Shown: one piece after another, positions 24,718-33,237 of the stretch
Layout of the letters: the number at the start of each line of letters is the position of its first letter
Position numbering within the stretch: the stretch's first letter is position 1
From: a virus
Length of the DNA stretch: 42,575 bases
Virus record (IMG/VR): IMGVR_UViG_3300025286_000033
Coordinates: 1-42,575 of that record
Direction: 5' to 3' (one strand)
Notes under the pieces: generated by a model
The model's database searches: none
Told to the model about the DNA's origin: nothing
What the model saw: the letters and a program-made list of their open reading frames with translations, nothing else
Program-made: the position numbers and the translations under genes

Positions 24718-25293
24718 TTATATTGTATACCAATTAGTTGCGTCTGCCGCTATATATCTTCTTGTTGCGCCTTCTCCAAGTGGTGTACCATCTACTGCAT
24801 TTGCTGAACCACCATTTATAGCATCATCAGTGTTAGGCCATATTTGTATGTCTTGACCAGCGTCAGCATTTATAATTAAAATTTCTAATCCAGCTGATGC
24901 TGTTGGTAATTTAACCCCATCATTATCAGTACCAACTGTTGTTACTCTATTTATATCTTTAGTTAAAGCTGTTGCTCCAGCTTGAGTTTGAGTAGCACCA
25001 GCAGTTATGGAATCAGTTACTGATTTAGTAAAATTTCCTCCAGCAGTAACCCCAGTATGTTGAGCAGCAGTTAAATGGTATCTCTCCCCACTACTTCCAC
25101 CTTGATGTGTCTGTAAACTATTATGAGTACGAGTTGCTATGGACGTAATATTAGAATTCGTAAAATTTAATCCATTAAAATAACCTAACTGACCCTCTTG
25201 TGCTCCTCCTAATTGGTTACTTAATCTTTCAAAATATCTCTTCCATTGAGGAGATTCAATTGGTGTATGTAAAGGAGGAGGTCCTAAAGCCAT
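24718..25293 (-). CDS. tail-associated structural protein
   Basis: 191 residues, Thr/Ala/Gly-rich. The N-terminal SPQWKRYFERLSNQLG is a likely attachment helix, then a repetitive segment (ITAGATQTQAGATALTKDIN) and a beta-rich C-terminal domain ending IAADATNWYTI. Such small proteins next to the stabilisation protein are often tail needle or fibre-base components. It overlaps the stabilisation gene by one base (TAATG). Confidence 0.55.
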   Translation of the reverse strand: MALGPPPLHTPIESPQWKRYFERLSNQLGGAQEGQLGYFNGLNFTNSNITSIATRTHNSLQTHQGGSSGERYHLTAAQHTGVTAGGNFTKSVTDSITAGATQTQAGATALTKDINRVTTVGTDNDGVKLPTASAGLEILIINADAGQDIQIWPNTDDAINGGSANAVDGTPLGEGATRRYIAADATNWYTI

Positions 25294-26726
25294 TAATTAT
25301 CTCCCTCAGCATATCTACCTTGCTCTACTCCCATCTCTAAACCTTCTAATCTAAGTGGTGTATTGGCTGTGTGTGCTAATCTAAATGCTCGTCTGTGAAA
25401 TCTTCCCAAAGCAACTAGTCTTGGAAAAGTATTATTCATATCTACAGTTCTAGAGGCTGCATAATTATTATAATCATCATCTGACCAATCTATAGTTATT
25501 GGAGAAGATGCAGATTGTATATCTCCTATAACACCTAATCTATATAAAAATTTAGGTTTAGTTGATTGAAAATCTATTCTACTAGTCAGCATTTCTACTT
25601 TAATATCATTTGTTGAATCTTGGTGAATATCAATATCCATATTATATATTTTACCGTTATCTTCATCTAATAAAAATTTCTTATCAGCGTCTTCACAAAA
25701 ATCCATACCTGTAAAATAAGTTTCGGTAGTTCCATCAAAAGATGTCCATTCATGCCAGGTACCATCTCTTATATCACATACTAAAGTTTTAGCTGTATTT
25801 TTAAGAGTTAATATATAAAATTGGTGTCCCGCGATTCTCATACCATACGCATAAGCATCTGCTATACCATTTCCACCACCGTTAGCTTCTTCATCAATCA
25901 AACGTTCTACGGGCTTGGTACTAATAGTTTTTAAATCATTTCCCTCAAGCATCATAACAGACTTACCACCACTACGTCCCTGAGCTAACCATATTACTGT
26001 ATTCTCTCCTGAAAAAATAGTATCTCCATTAGCACAACCGTAGCGAATTGCTATACCTTCTACTGGGCTTAGAGTTGATCCCGATGCATTACCAGCATTA
26101 AAGAAAAATTCTGTAGACCATTCATTAAATGCTACAACAAAGTTTAGATGCTTTGCTATTCCAACCCCTAAATCAGGTTCCAATGAAGAAGTAAGAACAC
26201 TGTTTGCATTCCAACTAGTTGGGTCATTTACATCAGCATGAAAGATTTGATTAGTGGAACCCTTCATTACACAAATAAATCCATCTATATTTACTATACC
26301 CGATACTAATCCAGTTGGTATATCAGCATCAGTCATTTTTGTCATTGTATTATCTGCTGCAACAGTCCATATTTTATCAGCTACTCTAAATACAAGTCTT
26401 GGTGTTCCCCCTCTAACCTCAGTTACGTCAACTCTGCCAGTAGTATCATCCAATGTGCCACTTAATGCTGACCCATCTTTGAATATTTTATTTCCAACAG
26501 CAGCATAAATACTACCATTCTGAGTCCAACCATATAATGCTCTACCAGCAGCAGTAGCTGTGGTAAGAGAATCTGAAAATCCTGGTCGTTTTATTACTGA
26601 AGTAAATGGAGTATCTGCAGGACCAGCTATTACTTCAGGATAACAATTCTTAAACCACTGATCCTCTGTTGTACTAAATTGCCTTTGTTGTGGCAAAGCA
26701 AATAAAGGTACTCGTACTGAATCCAT
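25293..26726 (-). CDS. packaged-DNA stabilisation / tail hub protein (P22 gp10-like)
   Basis: 477 residues, beta-rich throughout. VPLFALPQQRQFSTTEDQWF, ENCYPEV-type start (KNCYPEVI), RPGF, a series of WTxxG/YAAVG blades, DDTTGRVDVTEV and GMRIAGHQFYILTLK are the pattern of gp10-like stabilisation proteins, which form the lower hub of short tails and keep packaged DNA in. Length is close to P22 gp10 (472). Directly downstream of the gp4-like adaptor, as in P22. Strong indicator of a podovirus-type tail. Confidence 0.82.
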   Translation of the reverse strand: MDSVRVPLFALPQQRQFSTTEDQWFKNCYPEVIAGPADTPFTSVIKRPGFSDSLTTATAAGRALYGWTQNGSIYAAVGNKIFKDGSALSGTLDDTTGRVDVTEVRGGTPRLVFRVADKIWTVAADNTMTKMTDADIPTGLVSGIVNIDGFICVMKGSTNQIFHADVNDPTSWNANSVLTSSLEPDLGVGIAKHLNFVVAFNEWSTEFFFNAGNASGSTLSPVEGIAIRYGCANGDTIFSGENTVIWLAQGRSGGKSVMMLEGNDLKTISTKPVERLIDEEANGGGNGIADAYAYGMRIAGHQFYILTLKNTAKTLVCDIRDGTWHEWTSFDGTTETYFTGMDFCEDADKKFLLDEDNGKIYNMDIDIHQDSTNDIKVEMLTSRIDFQSTKPKFLYRLGVIGDIQSASSPITIDWSDDDYNNYAASRTVDMNNTFPRLVALGRFHRRAFRLAHTANTPLRLEGLEMGVEQGRYAEGDN

Positions 26727-26731
26727 AAAAT

Positions 26732-27709
26732 TTACCTACGGTATGTTCCTTGTCTATCAGCGGGAAGTAAAAATAATGATTCTTTCTCCGTTGACCAATC
26801 ATCACATTGTTGCTTTAATGAAGAAGATATTGCAATTAGTTCCTGATATTTAGTAGCAGTTACTCCATATTTAGGAGATATAATAACTGCTAATCCCCAA
26901 CACAATGGTAAATACCATTCTTGAGGAAAGTCAGGTTCACTCTCGTTAGTTACACCATCAAAATCTTCATACGCTCTTGTAACATACAAATGTATTCTAT
27001 CGTTTGTATGTGAATCATCAGGCACAGGCCAAACATTCATATTGGCTGTAGTTACCTGAGGATCAAAATATAATTGGTTTATTTTACCACTTTCGGTTTT
27101 CTTACTTAGGTCAACATACTCTTGTCTTGATATTATAGTAATAGGTACATCAGTATCCTCAGTACTACGAACCCAAGCATTATTAATATTTAAAATCTTT
27201 TGCGTAAATGCGTTTGTATACGTATATACTCTGTCATTATCAGATGCATCGTCATCTATTGCGTCTGCAATAGTTAATGTTGTAGCAGAACCTACAGCAG
27301 TGATAGTACTAAAATGTATTCCCGAAGAATCAGTTACTACACCTATTATATCTCCAACAGCCATACCAGTAGTATCGTCTACCGTTAAAGAAGTTGCTGA
27401 AGATGAAACACTACCATTTAATTTAGTAGTAATAACTTCAGACTCCTTAGCCATGTTATCTACTGAAGAACCACCAAACGTATATTGTCTTTGTCCTTTG
27501 ATTGGAAACAGGACTATTTCCTGATTGACAAATAGATTCATTCCCTCTGCCATCCAGAACTTAATCATCATATTAAGAGATCTAGCACAATCAGATTTTT
27601 GGTTAGTGCTTGGAGTTTCTCCTTCACCAATAACACCAATAAGCTGAAGAGCTTCGGTAATTATATTATCTCTTGTTATTGAAAAATCAACTGATCCACT
27701 TGTAGCCAT
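26732..27709 (-). CDS. head-tail adaptor (P22 gp4-like tail accessory factor) with inserted beta domain
   Basis: 325 residues. ITEALQLIGVIGEGETPS and RSLNMMIKFWMAEGMNLF at the start, ISRQEYVDLSKKTESGKINQLYFDPQ, WPVPDD and YVTRAYEDFDG, then FPQEWYLPLCWGLAVIISPKYG are the recurrent motifs of gp4-like adaptors that bind under the portal. P22 gp4 is 166 residues; here a Thr/Val/Ser-rich beta stretch (about 95-160, starting TTKLNGSVSSSATSLTVDD) is inserted between motifs. The stop abuts the stabilisation gene. Family call is firm; the function of the insert is unknown. Confidence 0.8.
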   Translation of the reverse strand: MATSGSVDFSITRDNIITEALQLIGVIGEGETPSTNQKSDCARSLNMMIKFWMAEGMNLFVNQEIVLFPIKGQRQYTFGGSSVDNMAKESEVITTKLNGSVSSSATSLTVDDTTGMAVGDIIGVVTDSSGIHFSTITAVGSATTLTIADAIDDDASDNDRVYTYTNAFTQKILNINNAWVRSTEDTDVPITIISRQEYVDLSKKTESGKINQLYFDPQVTTANMNVWPVPDDSHTNDRIHLYVTRAYEDFDGVTNESEPDFPQEWYLPLCWGLAVIISPKYGVTATKYQELIAISSSLKQQCDDWSTEKESLFLLPADRQGTYRR

Positions 27710-28170
27710 TATTCTTCCTTTATATCGTTTCCGTTTAATGATGATTTATGGTAATTTTGTACCGTAAAATCACTTACATCATCAGCATAATCTATAATCT
27801 CACTATGTTTTACTCTAATAAAAGTATATGCGCTATACCAATTCTTTTTATTAAAATACCACAATGCTACATTGTATGTAAGTAAAACCAAGAAGGGAGA
27901 CATCACAGCGTCAAACACTACCATTGATGTACCATCTTCAATAAAAATATACGGCTCTAACACAGCTTGTAATAGTATTTGAGTTAGCGCAGCTAATGGA
28001 CTTGATATTACACAAGCCATTAAAAAAGTCCTTTTTATACTCCAAGGAGGATTACCTTCTTGTCTATTTATACGACGAAGTAATACATTAATCCATAATC
28101 CAATTACCGTACTAAAAAGTAGTGGTAAGAATAATAGAAATAAATCTGCGTACCAAGGTATATTAACCAT
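27709..28170 (-). CDS. multi-span membrane protein in the tail module (holin-like)
   Basis: 153 residues. About three hydrophobic segments: ADLFLLFLPLLFSTVIGLWI, FLMACVISSPLAALTQILLQ and FDAVMSPFLVLLTYNVALWY, followed by a hydrophilic acidic tail ending NGNDIKEE. The layout fits LydA-like phage holins, but it lies among tail genes rather than in the lysis cassette, so a different membrane role is possible. TAATG overlap with the adaptor gene downstream. Confidence 0.6.
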   Translation of the reverse strand: MVNIPWYADLFLLFLPLLFSTVIGLWINVLLRRINRQEGNPPWSIKRTFLMACVISSPLAALTQILLQAVLEPYIFIEDGTSMVVFDAVMSPFLVLLTYNVALWYFNKKNWYSAYTFIRVKHSEIIDYADDVSDFTVQNYHKSSLNGNDIKEE

Positions 28171-28440
28171 TTAAGGTTTATCAGGCCACGTTATGTTATC
28201 TACGTCACTCTGAGTAGGTAAATCTCTTAATGCTTTACGATAGGCAGTTTGTGCGTCAGACATAGTTAAATCGGAACTAGCCCACCAATCTGTTTCTCGT
28301 AATCGGTCATCACGCCTTAATCTTATTTTTCTCCACTTCTCTTCTGTTGATTCTAAAACTATATTATTTTTTTCTGCTTGAGTAAAAGCTCGTTCTATTA
28401 CTTCACCAGTTTGTACATTTACTTCAATTACGTCAGCCAT
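28171..28440 (-). CDS. tail assembly chaperone-like protein
   Basis: 89 residues. KIRLRRDDRLRETDWWASSDL followed by AYRKALRDLPTQSDVDNITWPDKP is the classical pattern of phage tail (fibre) assembly chaperones (R-x-x-RD-x-x-L-x-x-T-D-W ... W-x-x-YR-x-x-LRDLP ... WP). It would help fold or trimerise the adjacent fibre protein encoded at 28453. Third of three fibre/chaperone-like pairs in this module. Confidence 0.82.
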   Translation of the reverse strand: MADVIEVNVQTGEVIERAFTQAEKNNIVLESTEEKWRKIRLRRDDRLRETDWWASSDLTMSDAQTAYRKALRDLPTQSDVDNITWPDKP

Positions 28441-28452
28441 TTTATTTTCCTC

Positions 28453-29064
28453 TTAACTGAATGATAATGCAATAGAACCAGCATCAAAGGTATCTGTACC
28501 ACCAGTAGTATCTGAGATTTGAACTCTCTCCAATACACCTGCAAGACTTTTTGCACCTGCGTTGAATTGCATCTGAGGAGTACCATTATCGCTAGTAACT
28601 CCAGACGCAATCCAAGTATTATTAGTTACATCCTTTAAGCGAAGATGAATAATACCATCTCTTGTATCTCCTGCCGCTACTGAGTAGGTCATAATAAAAC
28701 CCGCAGTACTTGTGTCCATATTAGCACCATTACCTGACCTTGATACATATCCACTAGTTTCTACACCCCCTGACGGTCCGATGCGTACTATCCATTCTCT
28801 AGTACCATTTGCTGATAATCCCTCAAATAAAACATCAACACACGTAACACCAGGAGGTATTCCTGTTGCTGCTACCGTTGTTGCACCAGTAGTTACTTCT
28901 GCACCTACAGTTGTGCCAAGTCTATGCTTAACACCTGTATCATCTGTATGATATAAAGAACTTGGGGCATCTGACTTAACCCAGATTTGCGAACTTCCAG
29001 CGATATCCGTAACATCATCACCTGCCTCTACAATAAAGACACCTGTGTTTGTAATTTTAGCCAT
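28453..29064 (-). CDS. tail fibre / receptor-binding-type protein
   Basis: 203 residues, beta-rich, Thr/Gly/Ser/Val-rich, no cysteine-rich motif apart from PPGVTCVDVLF. N-terminal TNTGVFIVEAGDDVTDI, a short trimer-like region SGYVSRSGNGANMDTST and a C-terminal beta domain. Paired with the chaperone-like gene just downstream. The overlap with the upstream chaperone-like gene is one base. Receptor binding is inferred. Confidence 0.6.
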   Translation of the reverse strand: MAKITNTGVFIVEAGDDVTDIAGSSQIWVKSDAPSSLYHTDDTGVKHRLGTTVGAEVTTGATTVAATGIPPGVTCVDVLFEGLSANGTREWIVRIGPSGGVETSGYVSRSGNGANMDTSTAGFIMTYSVAAGDTRDGIIHLRLKDVTNNTWIASGVTSDNGTPQMQFNAGAKSLAGVLERVQISDTTGGTDTFDAGSIALSFS

Positions 29065-29306
29065 TACAATTTACCTCTTTCAGTTGCAATTTTTGCTTCC
29101 TGTGCCTCTAACCAACCATCATCGGTGCCTAAAACAGCATCGCGTAACCTTCTTTGAGTAACAGCATACTCTAGTTCCCTTATCTTCATCTTGGCAAGTC
29201 TTTTATCTTTACCATCTTCCCAAGCCTGTTCTTCTAAATCTCTAGCAGCTTCTTGTTCTGGAGTAAATTTAATTTTTCCATCTTTAGTCTGTCTATAACG
29301 TGTCAT
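29064..29306 (-). CDS. small helical protein, tail assembly chaperone-like
   Basis: 80 residues, highly charged and helical (TPEQEAARDLEEQAWEDGKD, REEL-type helix IRELEYAVTQRRLRDAVLG). Lacks the TDW/LRDLP signature of the gene at 28171, but occupies the same position after a fibre gene. Possibly a divergent chaperone for the fibre at 29316. Confidence 0.55.
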   Translation of the reverse strand: MTRYRQTKDGKIKFTPEQEAARDLEEQAWEDGKDKRLAKMKIRELEYAVTQRRLRDAVLGTDDGWLEAQEAKIATERGKL

Positions 29307-29315
29307 AAATTTCTC

Positions 29316-29894
29316 CTATGTGTACCCATAAAGTCTGTGGTTACAATCTGCAATATTTCCAGATTCAAATATTAATTGAATATGTGTTACGTCATCAGTA
29401 CCAAGATTATAATGTCCCGAATAAGCTCCCCATACTCTAACACCTGAGTCTAATGTAAATGTACCGATTGATGTAATATTGAAAAATTGCCCAGCATCAC
29501 GAGGATTGAAGATAGAAATTCTTGCATTATTTGTCTCGTTAGTAGCGTTTCCTAAAGTATTATCTGCGAATATTGACATACCTGTATGACCAGGATCACC
29601 ATGTTGGTTTGTTCCACTACCTGACATATTAGAGTAAGCACCACCCCATTCGTAATCATTAGTCCCTGATTTAAAAGTGCTTCCTCCATCGATAGAAACT
29701 CTCAAAGCTAATACTGCTCCATCTGTAGCAGGGGTAAGTGAATCTATCCATAAATCCCAGTGAGTAAAAACACTACTAGAAATATCAAGGTCAAGTGATG
29801 CAACGCCTGCGGAAGTACCTGATGCTACAAGTTGAACTGCTTCTAACTTATTACCTGCAGCATTTTGAATTGCTTCTACAACTAGTGTACTCAT
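29316..29894 (-). CDS. tail fibre / receptor-binding-type protein
   Basis: 192 residues. The start MSTLVVEAIQNAAGNKLEAV resembles the N-terminus of the fibre gene at 30364 (pattern M-S-x-L-x-V-x-x-(I/L)-Q-(N/D)-A-x-G), suggesting a shared attachment segment. The body is a jelly-roll-like beta domain with GHTGMSIFADNTLGN and a C-terminal ADCNHRLYGYT. Overlaps the upstream gene by 4 bases. Confidence 0.6.
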   Translation of the reverse strand: MSTLVVEAIQNAAGNKLEAVQLVASGTSAGVASLDLDISSSVFTHWDLWIDSLTPATDGAVLALRVSIDGGSTFKSGTNDYEWGGAYSNMSGSGTNQHGDPGHTGMSIFADNTLGNATNETNNARISIFNPRDAGQFFNITSIGTFTLDSGVRVWGAYSGHYNLGTDDVTHIQLIFESGNIADCNHRLYGYT

Positions 29895-30364
29895 AAATCA
29901 TTTACCTCTTTAATCACAGCTTCCATACCTTCTTTTAATTTATCAACGGAATCAGCATTGGTTATCTTTGTGTCTTTAGTTGCGTCTCTGATAGTTTGTT
30001 TTTTAGTAGATACTGCTGTCTTTGTATCAGAATCACCAGCTTCATCTGCACGTTGGTAAGCAATGTCTAATTCTTGAAACTTAGGTATTCTTGCCTCTCT
30101 AACTTTCTCTTTAGCAATAACTTTTGCTTTGCTTAAATCAACCTCTGTTGATTTGCCTTTAGAAGTTACCCAAGCGTTGCGAAATGTTCTGTCACTTTCA
30201 ACTGCATCTACGTCAACAATATCTGCTGAATCTCTGCAATTTTCAGGAACAGATTTTATTAATAAATCGTTTATCGTACCGCCATTCGCTAAAAACTCTG
30301 GGGCAGGAATAACAATTTTAGCTATTCCATCTTCTCCTTGATACACTATTCTTTCATCCGCCAT
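29891..30364 (-). CDS. fibre-associated protein with chaperone-like C-terminal half
   Basis: 157 residues starting at ATG 30364 (MADERIVYQGEDG), which has GGAGA about 6 bases upstream and a TAATG overlap with the preceding stop; an in-frame ATG 39 bases upstream would extend into the preceding gene and is less likely. N-terminal half: IVIPAPEFLANGGTINDLL, then DRTFRNAW, a segment common in phage fibre-associated proteins. C-terminal half is helical and charged (RIPKFQELDIAYQRADEAGD) like assembly chaperones. Confidence 0.6.
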   Translation of the reverse strand: MADERIVYQGEDGIAKIVIPAPEFLANGGTINDLLIKSVPENCRDSADIVDVDAVESDRTFRNAWVTSKGKSTEVDLSKAKVIAKEKVREARIPKFQELDIAYQRADEAGDSDTKTAVSTKKQTIRDATKDTKITNADSVDKLKEGMEAVIKEVNDL

Positions 30365-30744
30365 TATTGATCTCCAAGCATTACGCCATAAACTAATACA
30401 CAATCAGCCGCTGCAAAAGATGCGTTACAGGTAATCAATCTAATAGAACCTGCGGCCTGTGAATTAAATCCTATAATAGTACCACTTACACTTGTATTAT
30501 CTGTTTCTTTCGCAGTTCCTACTGCTGTGTAATTAACACTACCGAAATCAGTAGTGATTACTACTGTATGGTCGCCTGTACCATTATCTGTAATACTTGC
30601 ACAGTTAAATGAATCTCTAAATGCGGGAGTGCTTGTTCCATTCAAATTAAACCACGCTTTTACTGTTCCTTGGTTTAAATTAGCAGTAGTAGTTGGATTA
30701 CTTCCAGAAGCATCTTGAAGTGTATTTACTTTTAATATACTCAT
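30364..30744 (-). CDS. small tail fibre protein
   Basis: 126 residues. MSILKVNTLQDASGSNPTTT is an N-terminus well known from fibre-like proteins of aquatic phages. The rest is a beta domain with two cysteines (NCASITDNGTGDHTVVITTD and LITCNASFAAADC). Shares the N-terminal pattern with the fibre at 29316. Its TAA overlaps the ATG of the downstream protein by one base. Confidence 0.65.
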   Translation of the reverse strand: MSILKVNTLQDASGSNPTTTANLNQGTVKAWFNLNGTSTPAFRDSFNCASITDNGTGDHTVVITTDFGSVNYTAVGTAKETDNTSVSGTIIGFNSQAAGSIRLITCNASFAAADCVLVYGVMLGDQ

Positions 30745-30745
30745 A

Positions 30746-31525
30746 TTATACCACCGTCCAAGTTTCGCCAGCGCCTACAGTAACTGTATGAGTACTTGCA
30801 ATTGTAAATGGTCCAGCAGTCATTAGGTTACTACCATCAGTTACTTCAAAATTTCCAGCTGTTGTTCGTATATTTTCAACTCCCACTACGTTGCCTCCAG
30901 CATCTTGTAATCCGCCAGAAGCAGCTACTGGGGAAGAACCACTATTAGGGAATGGCATAAATAAGAATGTAGAAGTAGTTAGTGCATACACAAGAGCTAA
31001 ATCATTAGCAGCAGCTTGGTAGTTGGTATTACCCGCTACAGTTATTGTGCCACTATCTACGACAGACGCAGCAGCATCAAATATTAACCACATATGATCA
31101 CCAACCCGCTTCGGAGTACCGAAGTCAGTTATAGCATTAGTACCTGTTATGTGGACTGTATTGCCATCAACACCCGCCCATATATCTGTATCACCAGCTA
31201 CAGAAGCAATAGCAGTTCCTTGTGACATGCTAATAAACTTGCCATTAGTATCTAAAAATCCACCTAATTGAGGTGTAGCATCGTCTACTACATCTCCACC
31301 TGCTGCAGCCCATTTTACTCCTGTTGCTTCAGAAGAGTCTGCTGTTAAAACTTGATTATTTGACCCAACTGCTAGAGGTATAATATTAGTTCCATTAGAA
31401 GCTAATACATCGCCTTTAGTAGTTGTTGATAATCCATTAAATATATCGTGTACGAGGGCGTCAACTTCATTGAGCCAAGATGCTACAATGACCGTTTCGC
31501 CGTCAGTAAAAGCTGTTGTTGCCAT
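30746..31525 (-). CDS. tail fibre protein
   Basis: 259 residues. The N-terminus TAFTDGETVIVASWLNEVDALVHDIF is a typical fibre or baseplate-proximal segment. STTTKGDVLASNG, TDSSEATGVKW and AAGGDVVDDATPQLGGFLDTNG then form the repeat-like beta stem common in marine phage fibres. The C-terminal domain (GNFEVTDGSNLMTAG, ...GETWTVV) has the terminal W-T-V-V seen in many short fibres. Confidence 0.68.
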   Translation of the reverse strand: MATTAFTDGETVIVASWLNEVDALVHDIFNGLSTTTKGDVLASNGTNIIPLAVGSNNQVLTADSSEATGVKWAAAGGDVVDDATPQLGGFLDTNGKFISMSQGTAIASVAGDTDIWAGVDGNTVHITGTNAITDFGTPKRVGDHMWLIFDAAASVVDSGTITVAGNTNYQAAANDLALVYALTTSTFLFMPFPNSGSSPVAASGGLQDAGGNVVGVENIRTTAGNFEVTDGSNLMTAGPFTIASTHTVTVGAGETWTVV

Positions 31526-31526
31526 A

Positions 31527-31865
31527 TTATAATCCGCTCACTGGTATTGGTGTAAAAGAAGTATCCCCTGTTCTAGCACAGCCTGCTTCAGCTTGTCCAG
31601 CCCTAGCAGATCTGGTTATACAAACTGTTATTCCTGCATTTGCATCATCATCGGGTCTTATAAATCCGTCAGGAGTTATTTTATCTTCAACTCCTCTAAT
31701 TAAATCTTGAGAGTGTCGGGGTTCCCAATCGTATTTACATACGACTGCCCCATCCCATCTTTCAAACATCTCTGCGTCTCGGTATACGAAATCACATACA
31801 TCACATTTAACCCAATGATTTCCAGGTTGCCACCCAGGATTCCTAGTTTTCTTACCAAAACTCAT
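31527..31865 (-). CDS. small zinc-ribbon-type phage protein in the fibre module
   Basis: 112 residues. WVKCDVCDFVYRDAEMFERW ... VVCKYDWEPRHSQDLIRG: C-x2-C then a single C before the conserved D/CWEPRHPQD-type motif. A family of short phage proteins with WxxCDxCG(F/W) ... W-x-G-x-x-VCxxCWExRHPQDFV lies near tail genes; here the second knuckle's last Cys is replaced by Tyr-Asp. Function unknown. RBS is not strong. Confidence 0.65.
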   Translation of the reverse strand: MSFGKKTRNPGWQPGNHWVKCDVCDFVYRDAEMFERWDGAVVCKYDWEPRHSQDLIRGVEDKITPDGFIRPDDDANAGITVCITRSARAGQAEAGCARTGDTSFTPIPVSGL

Positions 31866-31871
31866 TTGTTA

Positions 31872-32177
31872 TTATCTAAAATAAATTATGTATGCTGCGT
31901 TAGTGCCAGATACATTACAAGATAATCCATTTTCAGCATGAACACCACCTTCAGGCATTGAAAAATGTTTTGTATCTTCTCCAGCAGGTACAACAGCTTT
32001 AAATACTTCGTTAGTTCCTGACGCGGTAGTCCCTGATGCAGCGTCTGTTATAACTAATGTTGCTTCGTTAGTTCCATCAGTTATTACTTGTACCCCAGCA
32101 AGAATACACTTTTGTCCGCTATGAAAAACTGCATCAGCATCCCTAAGCCCAGAGTATTTATTTCTTGGTGCAGGCAT
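31872..32177 (-). CDS. small structural protein
   Basis: 101 residues, beta-rich. GQKCILAGVQVITDGTNEAT, SGTTASGTNEVFKAVVPAGE and GLSCNVSGTNAAYIIYFR are short repeated beta elements, a jelly-roll-like capsid decoration or fibre-domain composition. Immediately downstream of a hairpin terminator that ends the preceding transcription unit, so it may begin a new one or rely on read-through. Confidence 0.55.
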   Translation of the reverse strand: MPAPRNKYSGLRDADAVFHSGQKCILAGVQVITDGTNEATLVITDAASGTTASGTNEVFKAVVPAGEDTKHFSMPEGGVHAENGLSCNVSGTNAAYIIYFR

Positions 32178-32206
32178 AATATATATCTCCTATAAATTTA
32201 AAAATA

Positions 32207-32224
32207 GGGGGAGATAACTCCCCC
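32207..32224 (-). terminator. intrinsic terminator after the beta-helix protein
   Basis: Perfect 7-bp stem GGGGGAG/CTCCCCC with a 4-base loop (32207-32224), flanked on the left by an A-rich run, which on the minus strand reads as TATTTTTAAAT after the stem. The minus-strand transcript thus carries a G/C hairpin followed by U-rich sequence, 27 bases past the stop of the gene at 32251. Confidence 0.75.
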
Positions 32225-32250
32225 AAAAAGTAAAACAAGACTAATACTAA

Positions 32251-33207
32251 TTAGTCGTCAGCAGATGCTGCACCAATTATACCGCCAGTACCGCTTCCAC
32301 TTATATCTTCATTATAATAGTTCTCAAATAGCAAACATTGAGCAGCTACAATTGAAGCTGCTTTAGTTGTTAAGTTACAAACTAAATAATTATTACGAAT
32401 AGTACCAGTTGAATTGATACCAACAAGGTCAATACATGGTTGAGCACCTAAATTACTGCCATCACCATTTTCTAGTAAGTTACTATCAATATCTAGATTG
32501 GTAGATAATGTAGTATCACCAGTAATATTAGCAACTGAATAGTCACCACGCATAACATTTCCACGAATTGTTAATTTGTCTGTGTCAGCATCCATATGTA
32601 CAGCTGAAGCTGCTCCACCTAGAGCCATGTCAAATGTACAACCTTCTACTAACCAACGACTGTTGTCGTTTACAAAACTAATGCTATCTACAAACTCATC
32701 TGTAGCAGCTAAAACAACGTCAAATACACAATCTCTGATAACACCATCATCTACGCCATCTTCAACAACAATACCATCTACTACGGCACTTACGTCAGCA
32801 GTAAATCTCATGTTTTGAATAACAACATCATCAGCACCTACTGCAACAGTAGCTGCTGTGGCATTAAAATTAATTTGAGCCATTGCGCCGCCGTGACCTA
32901 ATCCTATGCATCTTACACCAGCAACATCGAAATCTACTTCAGAATCAGTAGTAATAGTTTCGCTGTGTCCAGGCATGACATAAATAACGTCACCACGATT
33001 TGCCGTACATTTACCAATAGTAGCATCTATAGTACTAAAAGGTCTTAAATAAGTTCCGTCATTGCTGTCAGAACCACCAATACCACCCTGAGGTATTACA
33101 CCTGAGTTATTAACCCAAAATACTTTTCCAGGATTTGGTATTTCTAATGGAACGCCTTTTACGACAACTCCACCTTTCCATCCGTTAGGATAACTTGATA
33201 TTCCCAT
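32251..33207 (-). CDS. beta-helix-like head-associated protein
   Basis: 318 residues. GDVIYVMPGHSETITTDSEV opens a series of strands with inward V/I/N ladders (DDVVIQNMRFTADVSAVVDG, DDGVIRDCVFDVVL, KLTIRGNVMRGDY, NSTGTIRNNYLVC), the repeat rhythm of a right-handed parallel beta helix. SNDGTYLRPFSTIDATIG at the N-terminus is similar to pectate-lyase-like starts. It sits alone between two terminators next to the major capsid gene, so a capsid decoration protein or a surface fibre are both possible. Confidence 0.6.
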   Translation of the reverse strand: MGISSYPNGWKGGVVVKGVPLEIPNPGKVFWVNNSGVIPQGGIGGSDSNDGTYLRPFSTIDATIGKCTANRGDVIYVMPGHSETITTDSEVDFDVAGVRCIGLGHGGAMAQINFNATAATVAVGADDVVIQNMRFTADVSAVVDGIVVEDGVDDGVIRDCVFDVVLAATDEFVDSISFVNDNSRWLVEGCTFDMALGGAASAVHMDADTDKLTIRGNVMRGDYSVANITGDTTLSTNLDIDSNLLENGDGSNLGAQPCIDLVGINSTGTIRNNYLVCNLTTKAASIVAAQCLLFENYYNEDISGSGTGGIIGAASADD

Positions 33208-33237
33208 TTTAAATCTCCTATATTATATAAGAAAAGT

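Noticed and set aside
29891-30403. Longer start at 30403 for the fibre-associated protein
   Set aside because: The extra 13 residues overlap the preceding gene; ATG 30364 has a ribosome site and a one-base overlap with the previous stop.
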